Of a DNA stretch of 64,000 nucleotides, positions 45,701 to 53,933 are shown in pieces (positions within the stretch are counted from its first letter, which is position 1; every line of letters starts with the position of its first letter). The notes under the pieces were generated by a model that made no database searches, was not told the origin of the DNA, and saw nothing but the letters and a program-made list of their open reading frames with translations. The translations under genes and the position numbers were made by a program. Source of the stretch: Sarcina sp. DSM 11001 (GTDB taxonomy: Bacteria; Bacillota; Clostridia; Lachnospirales; Lachnospiraceae); the NCBI RefSeq assembly GCF_900101015.1, contig NZ_FNFZ01000003.1, positions 124,001-188,000 on the forward strand, read 5' to 3'.

Positions 45701-45983
45701 TCCAGGTCACCTTGTCCGCACCGGCCTTCTCTGCCAGGGCAGCGTGTTCTTCAGTGAGAGGGAAGGCCAGCGATTTGCTGGTTCCTTCCGTCAGGGACAG
45801 AAAGAGTTCTGTCGTGCTGTCCACTCCGGCGGAAAGCTCCTCCCCGCTCCCTTCCTCCCCGGTCCCTTCCTGCCCGGCCTTTTCCTTTACGGCTGTCGTA
45901 CCGGTTCCGGAAGCAAAGGCGCTGCAGCTGAGCATCAGCGCGAGCACGAGGAAGGCAGATAGAAATCTGGATGATGCTTTCAT
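42726..45983 (-). CDS. Secreted M14-family zinc carboxypeptidase
   Basis: A 1085-residue exported enzyme. A signal peptide (LSAFLVLALMLSCSAFASG) opens it. The M14 zinc motif HANE (NVHANEVAAADAVL) lies near residue 305, LNLNRD follows, and ELHG at about residue 445 may hold the third ligand. The length is about twice a typical catalytic domain, so the C-terminal ~500 residues add an unknown region. It should trim peptides outside the cell. The ATG at 45983 follows AAAGGAG. It precedes no peptidase partner gene. Confidence 0.85.
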   Translation of the reverse strand: MKASSRFLSAFLVLALMLSCSAFASGTGTTAVKEKAGQEGTGEEGSGEELSAGVDSTTELFLSLTEGTSKSLAFPLTEEHAALAEKAGADKVTWILHRLAPYANPADGNFIPLHGEEKMYPNEKETIDFATIRFNDANEYGQAFSMERFETTLDGSTLKLDFTTTPVNNGFNDSIPHESGGRFLDICGEFTLTAELDGVTLASLENVTIKPYASFHTMWEMFDEIERLAGEGDDDGATPRPYVEYGVMGKTCLGYDMPYLIVARDSAAVKKWLDLSERAEETGTAVIEELQKAGDDDYQVPVLYSNVHANEVAAADAVLEFARQLIEEPSTTYMKLTGFTEEGKAKLEQQRKEMGLYTPKLIEGQCNYLGSIWSNIMMDSGVVDGFGSYYTYEKTTVNVADLLNDVFFILVPEENVDARMHYTRNSANGLNLNRDNSFQVMPETQNMQHLIGTYDPVTFLELHGLLETFQLEPAIPPHQPNFEYDMIARNQMAGGEAFGAAAVANNPLYQSYVLEMRDYMYYDEDGTPFWLNGGNDYHTIFTPTYAMLHGCVGYTAELPAYSETTRAAADYGLWGLADYVAANKESCFANLAEVYDRGIENRNSDAEVGPWLVDAHDRVGAEAEIFRPAHTGEGENGQFFPECYLIPLDAENQTNLQAAFEMIGYLIRNDVKVSIADSPVTADGKTLPAGAAVVSMYQAKRSVANAALYREPLITSWETMSNGASGSFNYIRGFDMVTCVKPAEYSAIADALGRTITYDTLQPFLQENAVSQFTGEEGGDVIISNASESSTAAVNALLGAGKQVAMITEGEYKGDFICSYEDWQSVSADHILTGTGVKDPDLTAYVIEKTPKVYISGTKEALTPAPDGYVYNTLVTTSSDYNNERIAMELMGFGTTEDVAMADAVVGGCGLEEESLAAVQTGVPYVGFTANAVETIQESLLPGLQTGSADGVDCLGYVTYPAETLVNASYIMDGDDVFYAVGTDYFTALPEGSKILVQRDGSRDPLEGVFHGEDESTDAFLNGIMGFSYEGKDKDGNEVNITLFANSMTESGHQRDEYAFISNALFASFLTDTPYVTTAATTGSN

Positions 45984-46125
45984 AAGATCAAGCTCCTTTC
46001 TAGGGCTGTATGCCATCGTTTGGTAAAACCAAATGGATCCCGTTCCTCTTTATGACAAAAGTTTATGACAAAAGCGGCAATAAGGTCTGTAACTCAGAAC
46101 GGGGAGACATATGACAAAATACAAT

Positions 46126-46165
46126 AAGACGGCCCGTTAAAGAATTTTCCTTAAGAGGCCGTCTT
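46126..46165 (-). terminator. Terminator after pncB
   Basis: AAGACGGCC (46126-46134) pairs with GGCCGTCTT (46157-46165). On the - strand the stem is followed by ATTGTATTTTG, a T-rich but imperfect tail. Confidence 0.7.
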
Positions 46166-46210
46166 CTATACTGCCTGAAGTCTATCCTGTCTTTTTAAAG
46201 GAGTTCCTGC

Positions 46211-47434
46211 TCATGTTCTCGAAAAGTGCGGTTCGTTTTCCATCCTCCATCGAATACAGGATTCAAGAAACTGAATATACCCTGCGTCCTTGCACATCCC
46301 TTTCCCGGCTGTATCTGACAGTTTTGCAACCGCCTGCCCGTTGCAGGAAGTGGTCTTCATGACGATGTTCAGCGCCGGAACATCTGTATCATTGGACAGA
46401 TATGTGCCGATCCCGAACGCAACCTTTGCCCTGTCGCAGAAATGACTGTATATGGCATCGGCTTTTTTAAAATTCAGGCTGTCGGAAAACAGCAGGGTCT
46501 TGGTCTTTGCGTCGATCCCCAAAGACTCGTAGTGGGAAAGCATCTTCTCTCCCCATGCATAGGGGTCGCCGGAATCGTGCCGTGTCCCGGAGAACAGGGT
46601 GGCAAGAGTAAGGTTAAAATCACGCAGGAAGCAGTCTGTTGTGATAGTATCCGTAAGCGCGATTCCGTTCAGGACGCCGTATTCCTCCACCCATGCATCC
46701 AGTGCATAGTGGTTGGAATAGGCGGGATTATGCCTGTGGTCTCCCTGTCCGACACACATGATCCACTCGTGCGCCATCGTTCCGACCGGAACAAGGTCAT
46801 ATTTTTTTGCAAGGAATACATTGGATGTTCCGATAAAAGCAGAGCTGCCGAGATCCGCTTCTTTCAGACGCCTGACCACAAGGTCCTGGGCTTCCGCGGA
46901 GAGCCTGCGACGGAGTCCGAATTCACTGAAGGTCCCGATGCACAGTTCATCTCTTTCCAGCCATCCGATCTTCTCTTCGAGCCTTTCCTTGAATCTTGCG
47001 AACAGACTATCGTAACCATGTGCCATGCGGAAGTATACTTCATTCACAATGGCAAGAGTCGGGATCTCATACATGGACGTATTGAGCCAGGTTCCTTTGG
47101 TTTCAATGGCAAGCCCGCATTCCGCATCTTCCGTGATCTCGAAATCTTCAAATCTCGGCTGCCAGAGACGGAGAAAATCGACATAGGATCCTTTGATCCA
47201 GCGGATATTGTCAATATACTCCAATTCGTCCTCTGTGAACCGCAGACCGCAGTAGGCCTGGATCTGCTGGCGGATCTCATGGACCATTTCAGGTGTGAAA
47301 TGAACGTCCTTATTTCTGCACTTAAAAGTCCATGTCGTCTTGTATCTGCTGAAATAATGGTAGATTGCCTGCCCCATGGACAGCTTGTACGCATCTGTTT
47401 CAAGCAGGGACGTGATGATCTGATGAAGTATCAT
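46211..47434 (-). CDS. pncB: Nicotinate phosphoribosyltransferase
   Basis: A 407-residue enzyme of NAD salvage: nicotinate plus PRPP (and ATP) gives nicotinate mononucleotide. The N-terminal SLLETDAYKLSMGQAIYHYF is diagnostic. FSEFGLRRRLSAEAQ, GTSNVFLAKKYDLVPVGTMAHEW and GTRHDSGDPYAWGEK hold the substrate and phosphoribosyl contacts. The ATG at 47434 follows AAAGGAGAAG. Typical length, cytoplasmic, apparently monocistronic. A long antisense ORF here is a shadow. Confidence 0.95.
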   Translation of the reverse strand: MILHQIITSLLETDAYKLSMGQAIYHYFSRYKTTWTFKCRNKDVHFTPEMVHEIRQQIQAYCGLRFTEDELEYIDNIRWIKGSYVDFLRLWQPRFEDFEITEDAECGLAIETKGTWLNTSMYEIPTLAIVNEVYFRMAHGYDSLFARFKERLEEKIGWLERDELCIGTFSEFGLRRRLSAEAQDLVVRRLKEADLGSSAFIGTSNVFLAKKYDLVPVGTMAHEWIMCVGQGDHRHNPAYSNHYALDAWVEEYGVLNGIALTDTITTDCFLRDFNLTLATLFSGTRHDSGDPYAWGEKMLSHYESLGIDAKTKTLLFSDSLNFKKADAIYSHFCDRAKVAFGIGTYLSNDTDVPALNIVMKTTSCNGQAVAKLSDTAGKGMCKDAGYIQFLESCIRWRMENEPHFSRT

Positions 47435-48338
47435 TGGTTTCTTCTCCTTTCTCTTTTCCACTAAAAGATTTCAACCTGGCATATTTTCATCATTCTTTTG
47501 TTTTTCTGACTCTTCTAATATAATTCTGCTCTTATAATTCTGCCCTGTATATCTTCCTTTTTTCCTGCCTGCCGGACGCCTCAACCGTTCCTGCCGCCGG
47601 AAACCTCCGCATGCCTGGAGGAAGGTATAAATGTCATATATGCGACAGCTTTGTCCTATTAATAATAATATATTGTCCCTTGGTAATGTATCAAGAGTTG
47701 ATTTGTCATTTTCGTTTAGCCCGTCTTTATTTGCTACAGTACACGCCCTGTCGAGGGCGTGTACTGTAGCTTGCGAAAATCCCATTCCAAATCGCTTCGC
47801 GATGGGATTTTCGCCGTTCCACTCGGGTTTTTGCGTTGAAAATCACGCAAAAACGCCTCGAATTTCGAGAGGGTCTGTACGGTAACCTTTATTTTTCGTA
47901 TGCAAGGCAATTTGTTGAAAGAGTCAAAAAAGACCGGTTAAAAACTGCTCACATAAAATCCCGGTATTTCCTCATTTATATAACACACTGCTTCAACGTT
48001 ATTCCATTTGCATTTTCCTGCTTAAGTGTTACAATAAATAACCATAAATATCTACGCTCCACATAGAAGCCGCAAACCCCGTTCCGCACCCTGCGGATCG
48101 TTTCCGGACAATTCTGTTTTACTATGAGGCAGTGAAGAGCTTCTTTATCCACAACTGCTTTCTTTACACTGCTTTCTTTACAACTGCTTTATTCTGCAGC
48201 TGCTTTATTCTGCAGCTGTTTTATTTTGTCCTTTATTTTGTTACGGAAAGAATGCCCTGGTTTTGCCGCTTCCGGCGTTTCACAGACGCCTGCAGCCCGC
48301 CAATAATCAAATCGAGAGAAGAACAGGAGATCCAGGAG
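47435..48338. other. Gene-free stretch with three hairpins and a tandem repeat
   Basis: Three hairpins follow one another: 47733-47770 (17 bp perfect arms GCTACAGTACACGCCCT), 47773-47814 (GCGAAAATCCCAT arms with an inner ATCGC/GCGAT stem) and 47825-47857 (GGGTTTTTGCGT arms, two mismatches). From 48150 to 48240, GCTTTATTCTGCAGCT and GCTTTCTTTACA repeat. A 104-codon ORF at 47471 has no family support. Confidence 0.65.
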
Positions 48339-49457
48339 ATGCATCTCATTACAGACAATTTGGAAAAGAGAAACCCGAAAAGCCGCAGCAGCTTTCTGTG
48401 CTGCCTCATTCTGATCCTTGTGGTCCTGCTGACTGCCTGTGCCGGCAGCGGGGCAGGTACAGGATCCGCCGCAGGCAGTGCAAAAGCGGAAACAGACAAC
48501 AATGCGGCAAAGCCGGGACAAGGCAGCAGTGCGGCAGCGGCGGAATCGAATGGCAGCGCGGCAGAGCCGGGATCAGATGGCAACGCAGAGCCTCTGCGGA
48601 TCGGTGTCCTCAAAATCGCGGACAGCTTTCCCCTCTACGCCGCTGTCGAAGAAGGACTCTTTGAGAAAAGAGGTCTCCAGGTAGAGATCATTGAATTTCA
48701 GAGCGCGTCTGACCAGTCCGTTGCCTATGAGGCTGGCGAACTGGACGGCATGATGACGGACATGATCGTCCAGAGCCTTATCAACAAGGCTTCTGGCGAA
48801 GATGGCATGCGGGCAGTTGCAATGGCCCTCGGCGGCAGCCCCGAAGAAGGCCGCTTTCTGGTCGTCTCCTCTCCCTCGGCCGGGATCGACTCTCCGGAGG
48901 ATCTCGTCGGCAAGCGGATCGGGATCTCCGAAAACACCATGATGGAGTATCTGGTCACCCGTTATCTGGAGGATCTGGGCATAGATCCCGGACAGACTCA
49001 GATGGTGAATATCCCCAAGCTGACCCTGCGGCTGGACGCGGTCATGGAGGGAAAGGACATCCAGGCAGCTATCCTGCCTGACCCCCTCGCCATCGAGGCC
49101 GTCGAGCGCGGCTGCGGAACCGTCATTGATGACACAAAACTCGGAAAGAATTATTCCCAGAGCGTCTTCACCCTGCGCAGGAGTATCCTGCAGGAGACCC
49201 CGGAGCGCGCCCGCGCGTTCAGGGAAGCCTGCGACGAGGCCATCACCCTGATCAATGAGGATCCTGCCCGTTTTGCGGACCTCTTCGTCGAGAAAGCAAA
49301 TGTAGCACCGGACCTGCAGGATGCCTACACGGTTCCCTCCTACACCCCCTCCTGTGTCCCTGCAGAGGAAGAAGTGGACAGCATTCAGCGCTGGATGGTG
49401 GAAAAAGGACTTCTGGAGAAGGCATTTTCTTATGAAGAAATCGTTGAACAGCCCTGA
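48339..49457 (+). CDS. ABC importer substrate-binding lipoprotein (NMT1/SsuA-like)
   Basis: A 372-residue lipoprotein with lipobox LLTAC near residue 33, then an Ala/Gly/Ser linker. The domain starts with LRIGVLKIADSFPLYAAVEEGLFEKRGL, as in SsuA/ThiY/TauA proteins that bind sulfonates or pyrimidines. KRIGISENTMMEYLV and ILPDPLAIEAV fit the second lobe. The start at 48339 has AGGAG sites just upstream; longer in-frame starts lack support. The ATPase and permease follow on the same strand. The ligand cannot be named from sequence alone. Confidence 0.88.
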   Translation: MHLITDNLEKRNPKSRSSFLCCLILILVVLLTACAGSGAGTGSAAGSAKAETDNNAAKPGQGSSAAAAESNGSAAEPGSDGNAEPLRIGVLKIADSFPLYAAVEEGLFEKRGLQVEIIEFQSASDQSVAYEAGELDGMMTDMIVQSLINKASGEDGMRAVAMALGGSPEEGRFLVVSSPSAGIDSPEDLVGKRIGISENTMMEYLVTRYLEDLGIDPGQTQMVNIPKLTLRLDAVMEGKDIQAAILPDPLAIEAVERGCGTVIDDTKLGKNYSQSVFTLRRSILQETPERARAFREACDEAITLINEDPARFADLFVEKANVAPDLQDAYTVPSYTPSCVPAEEEVDSIQRWMVEKGLLEKAFSYEEIVEQP

Positions 49458-49485
49458 GCTTAAAGCAGGGAAAGCAGGGAGGCCA

Positions 49486-50280
49486 ATGTCCTCGAACGCT
49501 GTTGAAAGTATTACTGAAGTTTCTCGCACAAACAGCGCTTCCCGCGTCGGAAAGCCAGTACTCATGTCGATCAGAGATCTCTCTTTTTCCTATCAGGACA
49601 GGCCCCGGGATACAGTCCTCAGCCACCTGGATCTGGACATCTTTGAGGGAGAATGTCTGGCCATTCTGGGCGCCTCGGGGAGCGGCAAGACCACTCTCCT
49701 CAAACTCCTGTGCGGCCTGATGAGACCGGACAGCGGGCAGATCCGCTACCGGGGGCAGGAACTGGTCAGACCCTCAAATGAAATCGCCATGATCTTCCAG
49801 AATTACGGTCTCTTCCCCTGGAAGACCGTCCGCGAAAATGTCCTCCTCCCCCTGCGCCTGCGCAGAGAGCGCCCGGACAGGGAAAAGACAGACCGGCTTC
49901 TGGAATATCTGGGGATCCTTCCGCATGCGGAGAAATACCCCGGGGAACTCTCCGGCGGCCAGCGTCAGCGGACTGCCCTCGGCAGGGCTGTCATGGCAGA
50001 GGCCCGCCTTATCCTGATGGATGAGCCTTTTTCCGCACTGGACATTCGCAACCGGGAGAAACTCCGCAGGTTCATGCTCCGCCTTTTCTGTGACATGCAT
50101 ATGACGAGCATTCTCGTCACCCATAGTATTGAAGAAGCATTGTGCATGGGAAACAGGATCGCAGTCTTTGACGAAGACCGGGGCAGGATCCGGACGATCT
50201 TTTCCAATGCGCCGGAAACCCTGGAGACGGACAGTGCGGATTATTACCGCCTTTTCAGCCGGATCCGCGAATGCCTGTGA
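49486..50280 (+). CDS. ABC importer ATP-binding protein (SsuB/TauB-like)
   Basis: A 264-residue ATPase. Walker A GASGSGKTTLL, Q-loop FQNYGLFPW (the LFPW form is typical of SsuB/TauB), signature LSGGQRQRTALGRA, Walker B LILMDEPFSALD and H-loop VTHSIEEAL are intact. The ATG at 49486 follows GGGAGG. It lies 28 bases after the binding-protein gene and 193 bases before the permease gene. Confidence 0.92.
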   Translation: MSSNAVESITEVSRTNSASRVGKPVLMSIRDLSFSYQDRPRDTVLSHLDLDIFEGECLAILGASGSGKTTLLKLLCGLMRPDSGQIRYRGQELVRPSNEIAMIFQNYGLFPWKTVRENVLLPLRLRRERPDREKTDRLLEYLGILPHAEKYPGELSGGQRQRTALGRAVMAEARLILMDEPFSALDIRNREKLRRFMLRLFCDMHMTSILVTHSIEEALCMGNRIAVFDEDRGRIRTIFSNAPETLETDSADYYRLFSRIRECL

Positions 50281-50473
50281 GCCGCCCCGCAGTACAGCAG
50301 TACAGTGCCGTCAACCCGCAGCAGACTGCAGCACAGCACCCGGCTGCCCACAAGCCCAGTACCCACAGTGCATGTCACCCACAGCAGAATGCAGGACAGC
50401 GCCTGTTCTGACTGCAAGTACTGTTCCCGTCAGCCCGCAGCACAACAACTGCTTAAAACAAAAAAACACTCAG
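50281..50473 (+). other. CAG-rich spacer inside the ABC operon
   Basis: 193 bases with repeated CAGCAGTACAG, CCGCAGCAG, CCACAGCAG and CCCGCAGCACA, lying between the ATPase and permease genes. No ribosome site of note and no conserved reading frame. It is unusually long for a gap between ABC subunit genes. Confidence 0.5.
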
Positions 50474-51238
50474 ATGAACAAAAAGATCAGACAAAACATC
50501 CTCCCCCTTCTGGGGAGTCTGCTTGGAATCCTCCTCTTGTGGGAGGTTGCAGCTATACTGCTGGGACGCTATTTCCTGCCTCAGCCCACTGAAGTCGCGT
50601 TCACGACAGGGCAGCTGTTTGCGGACGGAAAGATCCTGGCACACATTCTGGCCAGTCTGCGCAGGATCACCTTCGGAACGGCCGCAGGCCTGGGCGCAGC
50701 TCTCCCTGTGGGCATCCTCATGGGCCGCATCTCCGCCGCCGACAGGATCCTGGGAGCTTTCTTCCGATTCCTCTACCCGGTACCCAAGGTGGTCTTTATG
50801 CCCATCGTCGTCGTGATGCTGGGAATCGGCGATGCCGCCAAGATCTTTCTGATCTTCCTGGCCGTCTTTTTCCAGATGACGATCATCATCCGCGACAGCG
50901 CCGCCTCCCTGGAGCAGGAACTGACTGATGTCATGCGGTCAATGAACGCAGACAGGGCAGCGGTCCTCCGCCACCTGGTGCTGCCGGGCATTCTTCCGGG
51001 AATCCTGACTGCCCTCAAAGCCTCACTGGGGACCTCCGTGGCTCTGCTCATGATCACGGAGCTCTTCGCGTCCACATCTGGTCTGGGCTACTTCATCATG
51101 AACAGCATGGATTCCCGCGATTACCCGCAGATGTACGCAGGCATCGTGATCCTGGCCCTCATGAGTGCTGTTCTCTATGGCGTTCTCGAAGCTGCCGAAA
51201 GTATTCTGTGCAAGTGGCACTACGTGAGGAGGGGCTGA
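50474..51238 (+). CDS. ABC importer permease (SsuC/TauC-like)
   Basis: A 254-residue permease with about six transmembrane segments. The EAA-like loop reads SLEQELTDVMRSMNADRAAVLRHLVLPGILPGILTALK, cut here to EQELTDVMRSMNADRAAVLR and LPGILPGILTALK, which contacts the ATPase. I chose the ATG at 50474 because the protein then begins at the first transmembrane helix. No clear ribosome site precedes it, so expression may depend on coupling or on the repeat-rich spacer. Confidence 0.85.
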   Translation: MNKKIRQNILPLLGSLLGILLLWEVAAILLGRYFLPQPTEVAFTTGQLFADGKILAHILASLRRITFGTAAGLGAALPVGILMGRISAADRILGAFFRFLYPVPKVVFMPIVVVMLGIGDAAKIFLIFLAVFFQMTIIIRDSAASLEQELTDVMRSMNADRAAVLRHLVLPGILPGILTALKASLGTSVALLMITELFASTSGLGYFIMNSMDSRDYPQMYAGIVILALMSAVLYGVLEAAESILCKWHYVRRG

Positions 51239-51303
51239 TCTCTTCTCTCATCCCGAATGTCAATCCAGACGCGCCTTTATTGTTGCTCACAGCGAGGAAG
51301 TTG

Positions 51304-51792
51304 TTACTGTACACGCCCCCCCTCATTCTCGATGGATCTTTGCCTCTCAAGAAGCATACTATGACACTTCTCCATATATCCTTTTGCAAAATTGATTTTG
51401 CTTTCCCAGAACCGGTCATTGATCGAGTTCCGAAGGCTGTCATTTGCAGAAGATAAGAGGGATCCGCACTCCGGCAGATCTTTCTCTATGTCAGCCCTTA
51501 AGTCCTCATTGGCAAGGATCAGTTCTCGGGTCTTTTCGCAGACAGCCGGAGTAAAGCCATTGCTTATTTTTGCTTCTTCAAAAATGTATCCGGCTTTTTT
51601 GAGGTTGTCATTACTCTTCTCAACCTGGAATTGTATGAGACGGATGAGATGGTCATAATCTTTTGCAGCCTGTAATGCTTTCAGGCACTCCTCTGTCTTT
51701 TTCTTCGCATCTCCGATCTGATAAATAACAACAGCCAGACCGATCACGCTGATCATAGAACATATGCCTGCAATTATATTCAATATTTCCAT
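51304..51792 (-). CDS. Small membrane-anchored hypothetical protein
   Basis: A 162-residue protein with one N-terminal transmembrane helix (IAGICSMISVIGLAVVIYQI) and a helical cytoplasmic part rich in Lys, Glu and Asn. GGGAGG precedes the ATG. It converges with the ABC permease gene. I recognise no family; the length and codon use look like a real gene. Confidence 0.75.
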   Translation of the reverse strand: MEILNIIAGICSMISVIGLAVVIYQIGDAKKKTEECLKALQAAKDYDHLIRLIQFQVEKSNDNLKKAGYIFEEAKISNGFTPAVCEKTRELILANEDLRADIEKDLPECGSLLSSANDSLRNSINDRFWESKINFAKGYMEKCHSMLLERQRSIENEGGRVQ

Positions 51793-51811
51793 GGTCCTCC
51801 CTGCTGCTTCA

Positions 51812-51936
51812 TGTAGTATTCCCTTGGATTATTCTTATGGATTATTCCTTGGGGACATTCCTTTGGATTATTCTTATAGGCTATTTCTTTGGAGCATTTC
51901 TTTGGATTATTTCTTTGGATTCCAGCCATTCCATGT
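51812..51936. repeat. Degenerate tandem repeat upstream of the gene at 51304
   Basis: Units of about 12 and 24 bases with TTTGGATTATTCTTATGG, CCTTGGGGACATTC and TTTCTTTGGA recur across 120 bases. It occupies the entire gap between the hypothetical gene and exonuclease III. Confidence 0.65.
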
Positions 51937-51939
51937 CGA

Positions 51940-52770
51940 TCAAATATCGATCTCCAGGAGGATCGGTGCGTGATCCTGCCTGGGGCCCGAATCAATCATT
52001 TCCGATCTTTTCACCTGGTCCTTGATGCGGTCGCTCACCAGAAAATAGTCAATCCTCCATCCGGAATTATTGATCTTACTGGTTTTAACCCTCTGGGCCC
52101 ACCATGAATAGGCGTTTTTCACATCTCCGTGAATATATCTGAAGGTATCAACGAATCCCCTGCTCAGCAGATTGGTGAAGCCCGCCCTTTCTTCATCGGT
52201 AAAGCCCGGCGACATGTGGTTGTTATCGGGATGGGCCAGATCGATCTCCCTGTGTGCCACATTGAAGTCTCCGCATGCGATCACTGGCTTTTTCTGATCC
52301 AGTTCCACCAGATAATCTGCATAGCGTTTATCCCACTCCTGCCGGTCGCGGAGTCTCTTAAGCCCGTCACCCGCATTCGGTGTATATACATTCACAAAAT
52401 AATAATTCTCACTTTCCAGGACGAGCAGTCTTCCCTCGTCATCCATCGGTCCGGGCGCCCCGATCCTGGGTATGCTTTTTTCAGCCTTCAGCCCCTCCCT
52501 GCAGAGGATCATTGTTCCCGCATAGCCTTTCCTTGCCGGCGGCTGGGCGCTGACCCATTCAACCTGATAACCGGGAAAATACTCCGCCAGAGCTTCCTTA
52601 TGTTTTTTGGCAGGTCCCCCGGCAGGCAGTTTGGTCTCCTGAATCGCGATAAAGTCGGCGTCTTCCTTTTTAATCGTATTCAGAACATCCCTGGACATTT
52701 CCGCTCTGGGAGACGCAGAGGTCAGGGCCGCATTCAGGGAATCTATATTCCAGGATATTAATTTGAGCAT
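51940..52770 (-). CDS. Exonuclease III family AP endonuclease
   Basis: A 276-residue Mg-dependent AP endonuclease or exonuclease. LISWNIDSLNAAL opens it. IQETKLP holds the metal-binding Glu, and the catalytic motif IACGDFNVAH comes next. WRIDYFLVSD and the C-terminal GPRQDHAPILLEI hold the final Asp and His. GGGAGGTAAAT precedes the ATG. It works in base excision repair. Confidence 0.93.
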   Translation of the reverse strand: MLKLISWNIDSLNAALTSASPRAEMSRDVLNTIKKEDADFIAIQETKLPAGGPAKKHKEALAEYFPGYQVEWVSAQPPARKGYAGTMILCREGLKAEKSIPRIGAPGPMDDEGRLLVLESENYYFVNVYTPNAGDGLKRLRDRQEWDKRYADYLVELDQKKPVIACGDFNVAHREIDLAHPDNNHMSPGFTDEERAGFTNLLSRGFVDTFRYIHGDVKNAYSWWAQRVKTSKINNSGWRIDYFLVSDRIKDQVKRSEMIDSGPRQDHAPILLEIDI

Positions 52771-52813
52771 ATTTACCTCCCTATATAGTCAATACAATCA
52801 GGCGTTTTTCTTT

Positions 52814-53710
52814 TTAAGGCACAAAACTGCCTTCCGTTTTTCTCACGATCACTTTTTCCTGTCTGATCCGGAATGGAGAACCCTCTTCTGTCGCCTTCCG
52901 GCACAGATCCAGAGTTTCCTGCATTTTTATGACCATACTTTCGATCATCTCTTCTATCTCCGGCTCAGCCGGGCAAACCTCCAGAATAAAAGCCTTCTCT
53001 GTCACCTGCAGGCTGCGGACTGCCCGATGTCTCTTATGATATGAGGCTTCAAAAGAATCTGTAAAAGACTCGATGTCATAGAGCATCACGGGATTTCTGG
53101 CCGCCACTACATCTATTTCATCAGCAAGCCTGATCAGTGAAGCCAGATAGGGCAGATAGATCTCGTTTCCTCCCGGCACCCTGTAATGCACGGGAAATTC
53201 CGACGGATCAAACAGATCTGTCTTTCTGTGCCCCCGGCACACCTGAATAATGGCGTACTCATGCTCCGGAGAAGGTATTTCCAGGAATTCCCAGAATCTT
53301 CGCACAAAAGCCGCGCTGTATTCCTGATGAAAATCTCTGACGACGGCAGCTACAGAGGCATCCGGATGACGGTCAAAGTAATCACCTCTGTCGATTTCTT
53401 TGCTGAAATCCAGATACTGATCCATGGAGATGCCCATCCCCGAATCGTGGAGATAACAGGCCATCAGCAGCGAATAGATACTGTCGGCATTTAAACGTTC
53501 CAGCTGTTCGGGACCGATCAGCTGATTGCAGAAGTTGATCACGGACATGCTGTGGAGGGAAGAGTGATCCGTATATTCAGGGAAAAGCCGCTTGAAATGG
53601 AACAAAGTATTCTGCATGGCAAATACCGTGTCGGTAAAGCGCCTGTGAAGGTCCTGATCAAGATCTCTCAATCTGTATTCAAGTATATAATTGTTCCCTT
53701 TTGGATCCAT
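52814..53710 (-). CDS. HD-domain protein
   Basis: A 298-residue cytoplasmic protein. The HD metal site is visible: H in DHSSLHS (residue ~52), HD in CYLHDSGMG (residue ~85), H in CRGHRK and D in IRLADEID. It may be a phosphohydrolase acting on nucleotides or a signalling dinucleotide; no substrate domain is present. The ATG at 53710 follows AGAGAGG. It is on the same strand as exonuclease III and the MATE-ATPase gene and may share their transcript. Confidence 0.82.
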   Translation of the reverse strand: MDPKGNNYILEYRLRDLDQDLHRRFTDTVFAMQNTLFHFKRLFPEYTDHSSLHSMSVINFCNQLIGPEQLERLNADSIYSLLMACYLHDSGMGISMDQYLDFSKEIDRGDYFDRHPDASVAAVVRDFHQEYSAAFVRRFWEFLEIPSPEHEYAIIQVCRGHRKTDLFDPSEFPVHYRVPGGNEIYLPYLASLIRLADEIDVVAARNPVMLYDIESFTDSFEASYHKRHRAVRSLQVTEKAFILEVCPAEPEIEEMIESMVIKMQETLDLCRKATEEGSPFRIRQEKVIVRKTEGSFVP

Positions 53711-53933
53711 AACCTTTCCTCTCTCGTCAGCAATTGTCACTTGATAGTTTCCGAATATCTACAAGCCTTTTCGTCCGGACACTTCTGGGCAAAACATCTT
53801 TTGGTAAAACCATTTTTTGTAAATATGTTTAAAAAACTATTGAAAACATCTTTGAAATTATTTTTTGAACACATCTTTGCTGCGCAAAGATGCCTCCCTG
53901 TCTATAATTCTATAATTGTCTATAATTCTATAA

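Noticed and set aside
46442-47464. 340-codon + strand ORF over pncB
   Set aside because: Antisense shadow of a well-conserved enzyme gene.
47471-47785. 104-codon - strand ORF after pncB
   Set aside because: It runs through the hairpin cluster, has no plausible ribosome site and no family resemblance.
48132-48338. 69-residue N-terminal extension of the ABC substrate-binding protein
   Set aside because: It is read from a tandem-repeat leader and would bury the signal peptide.
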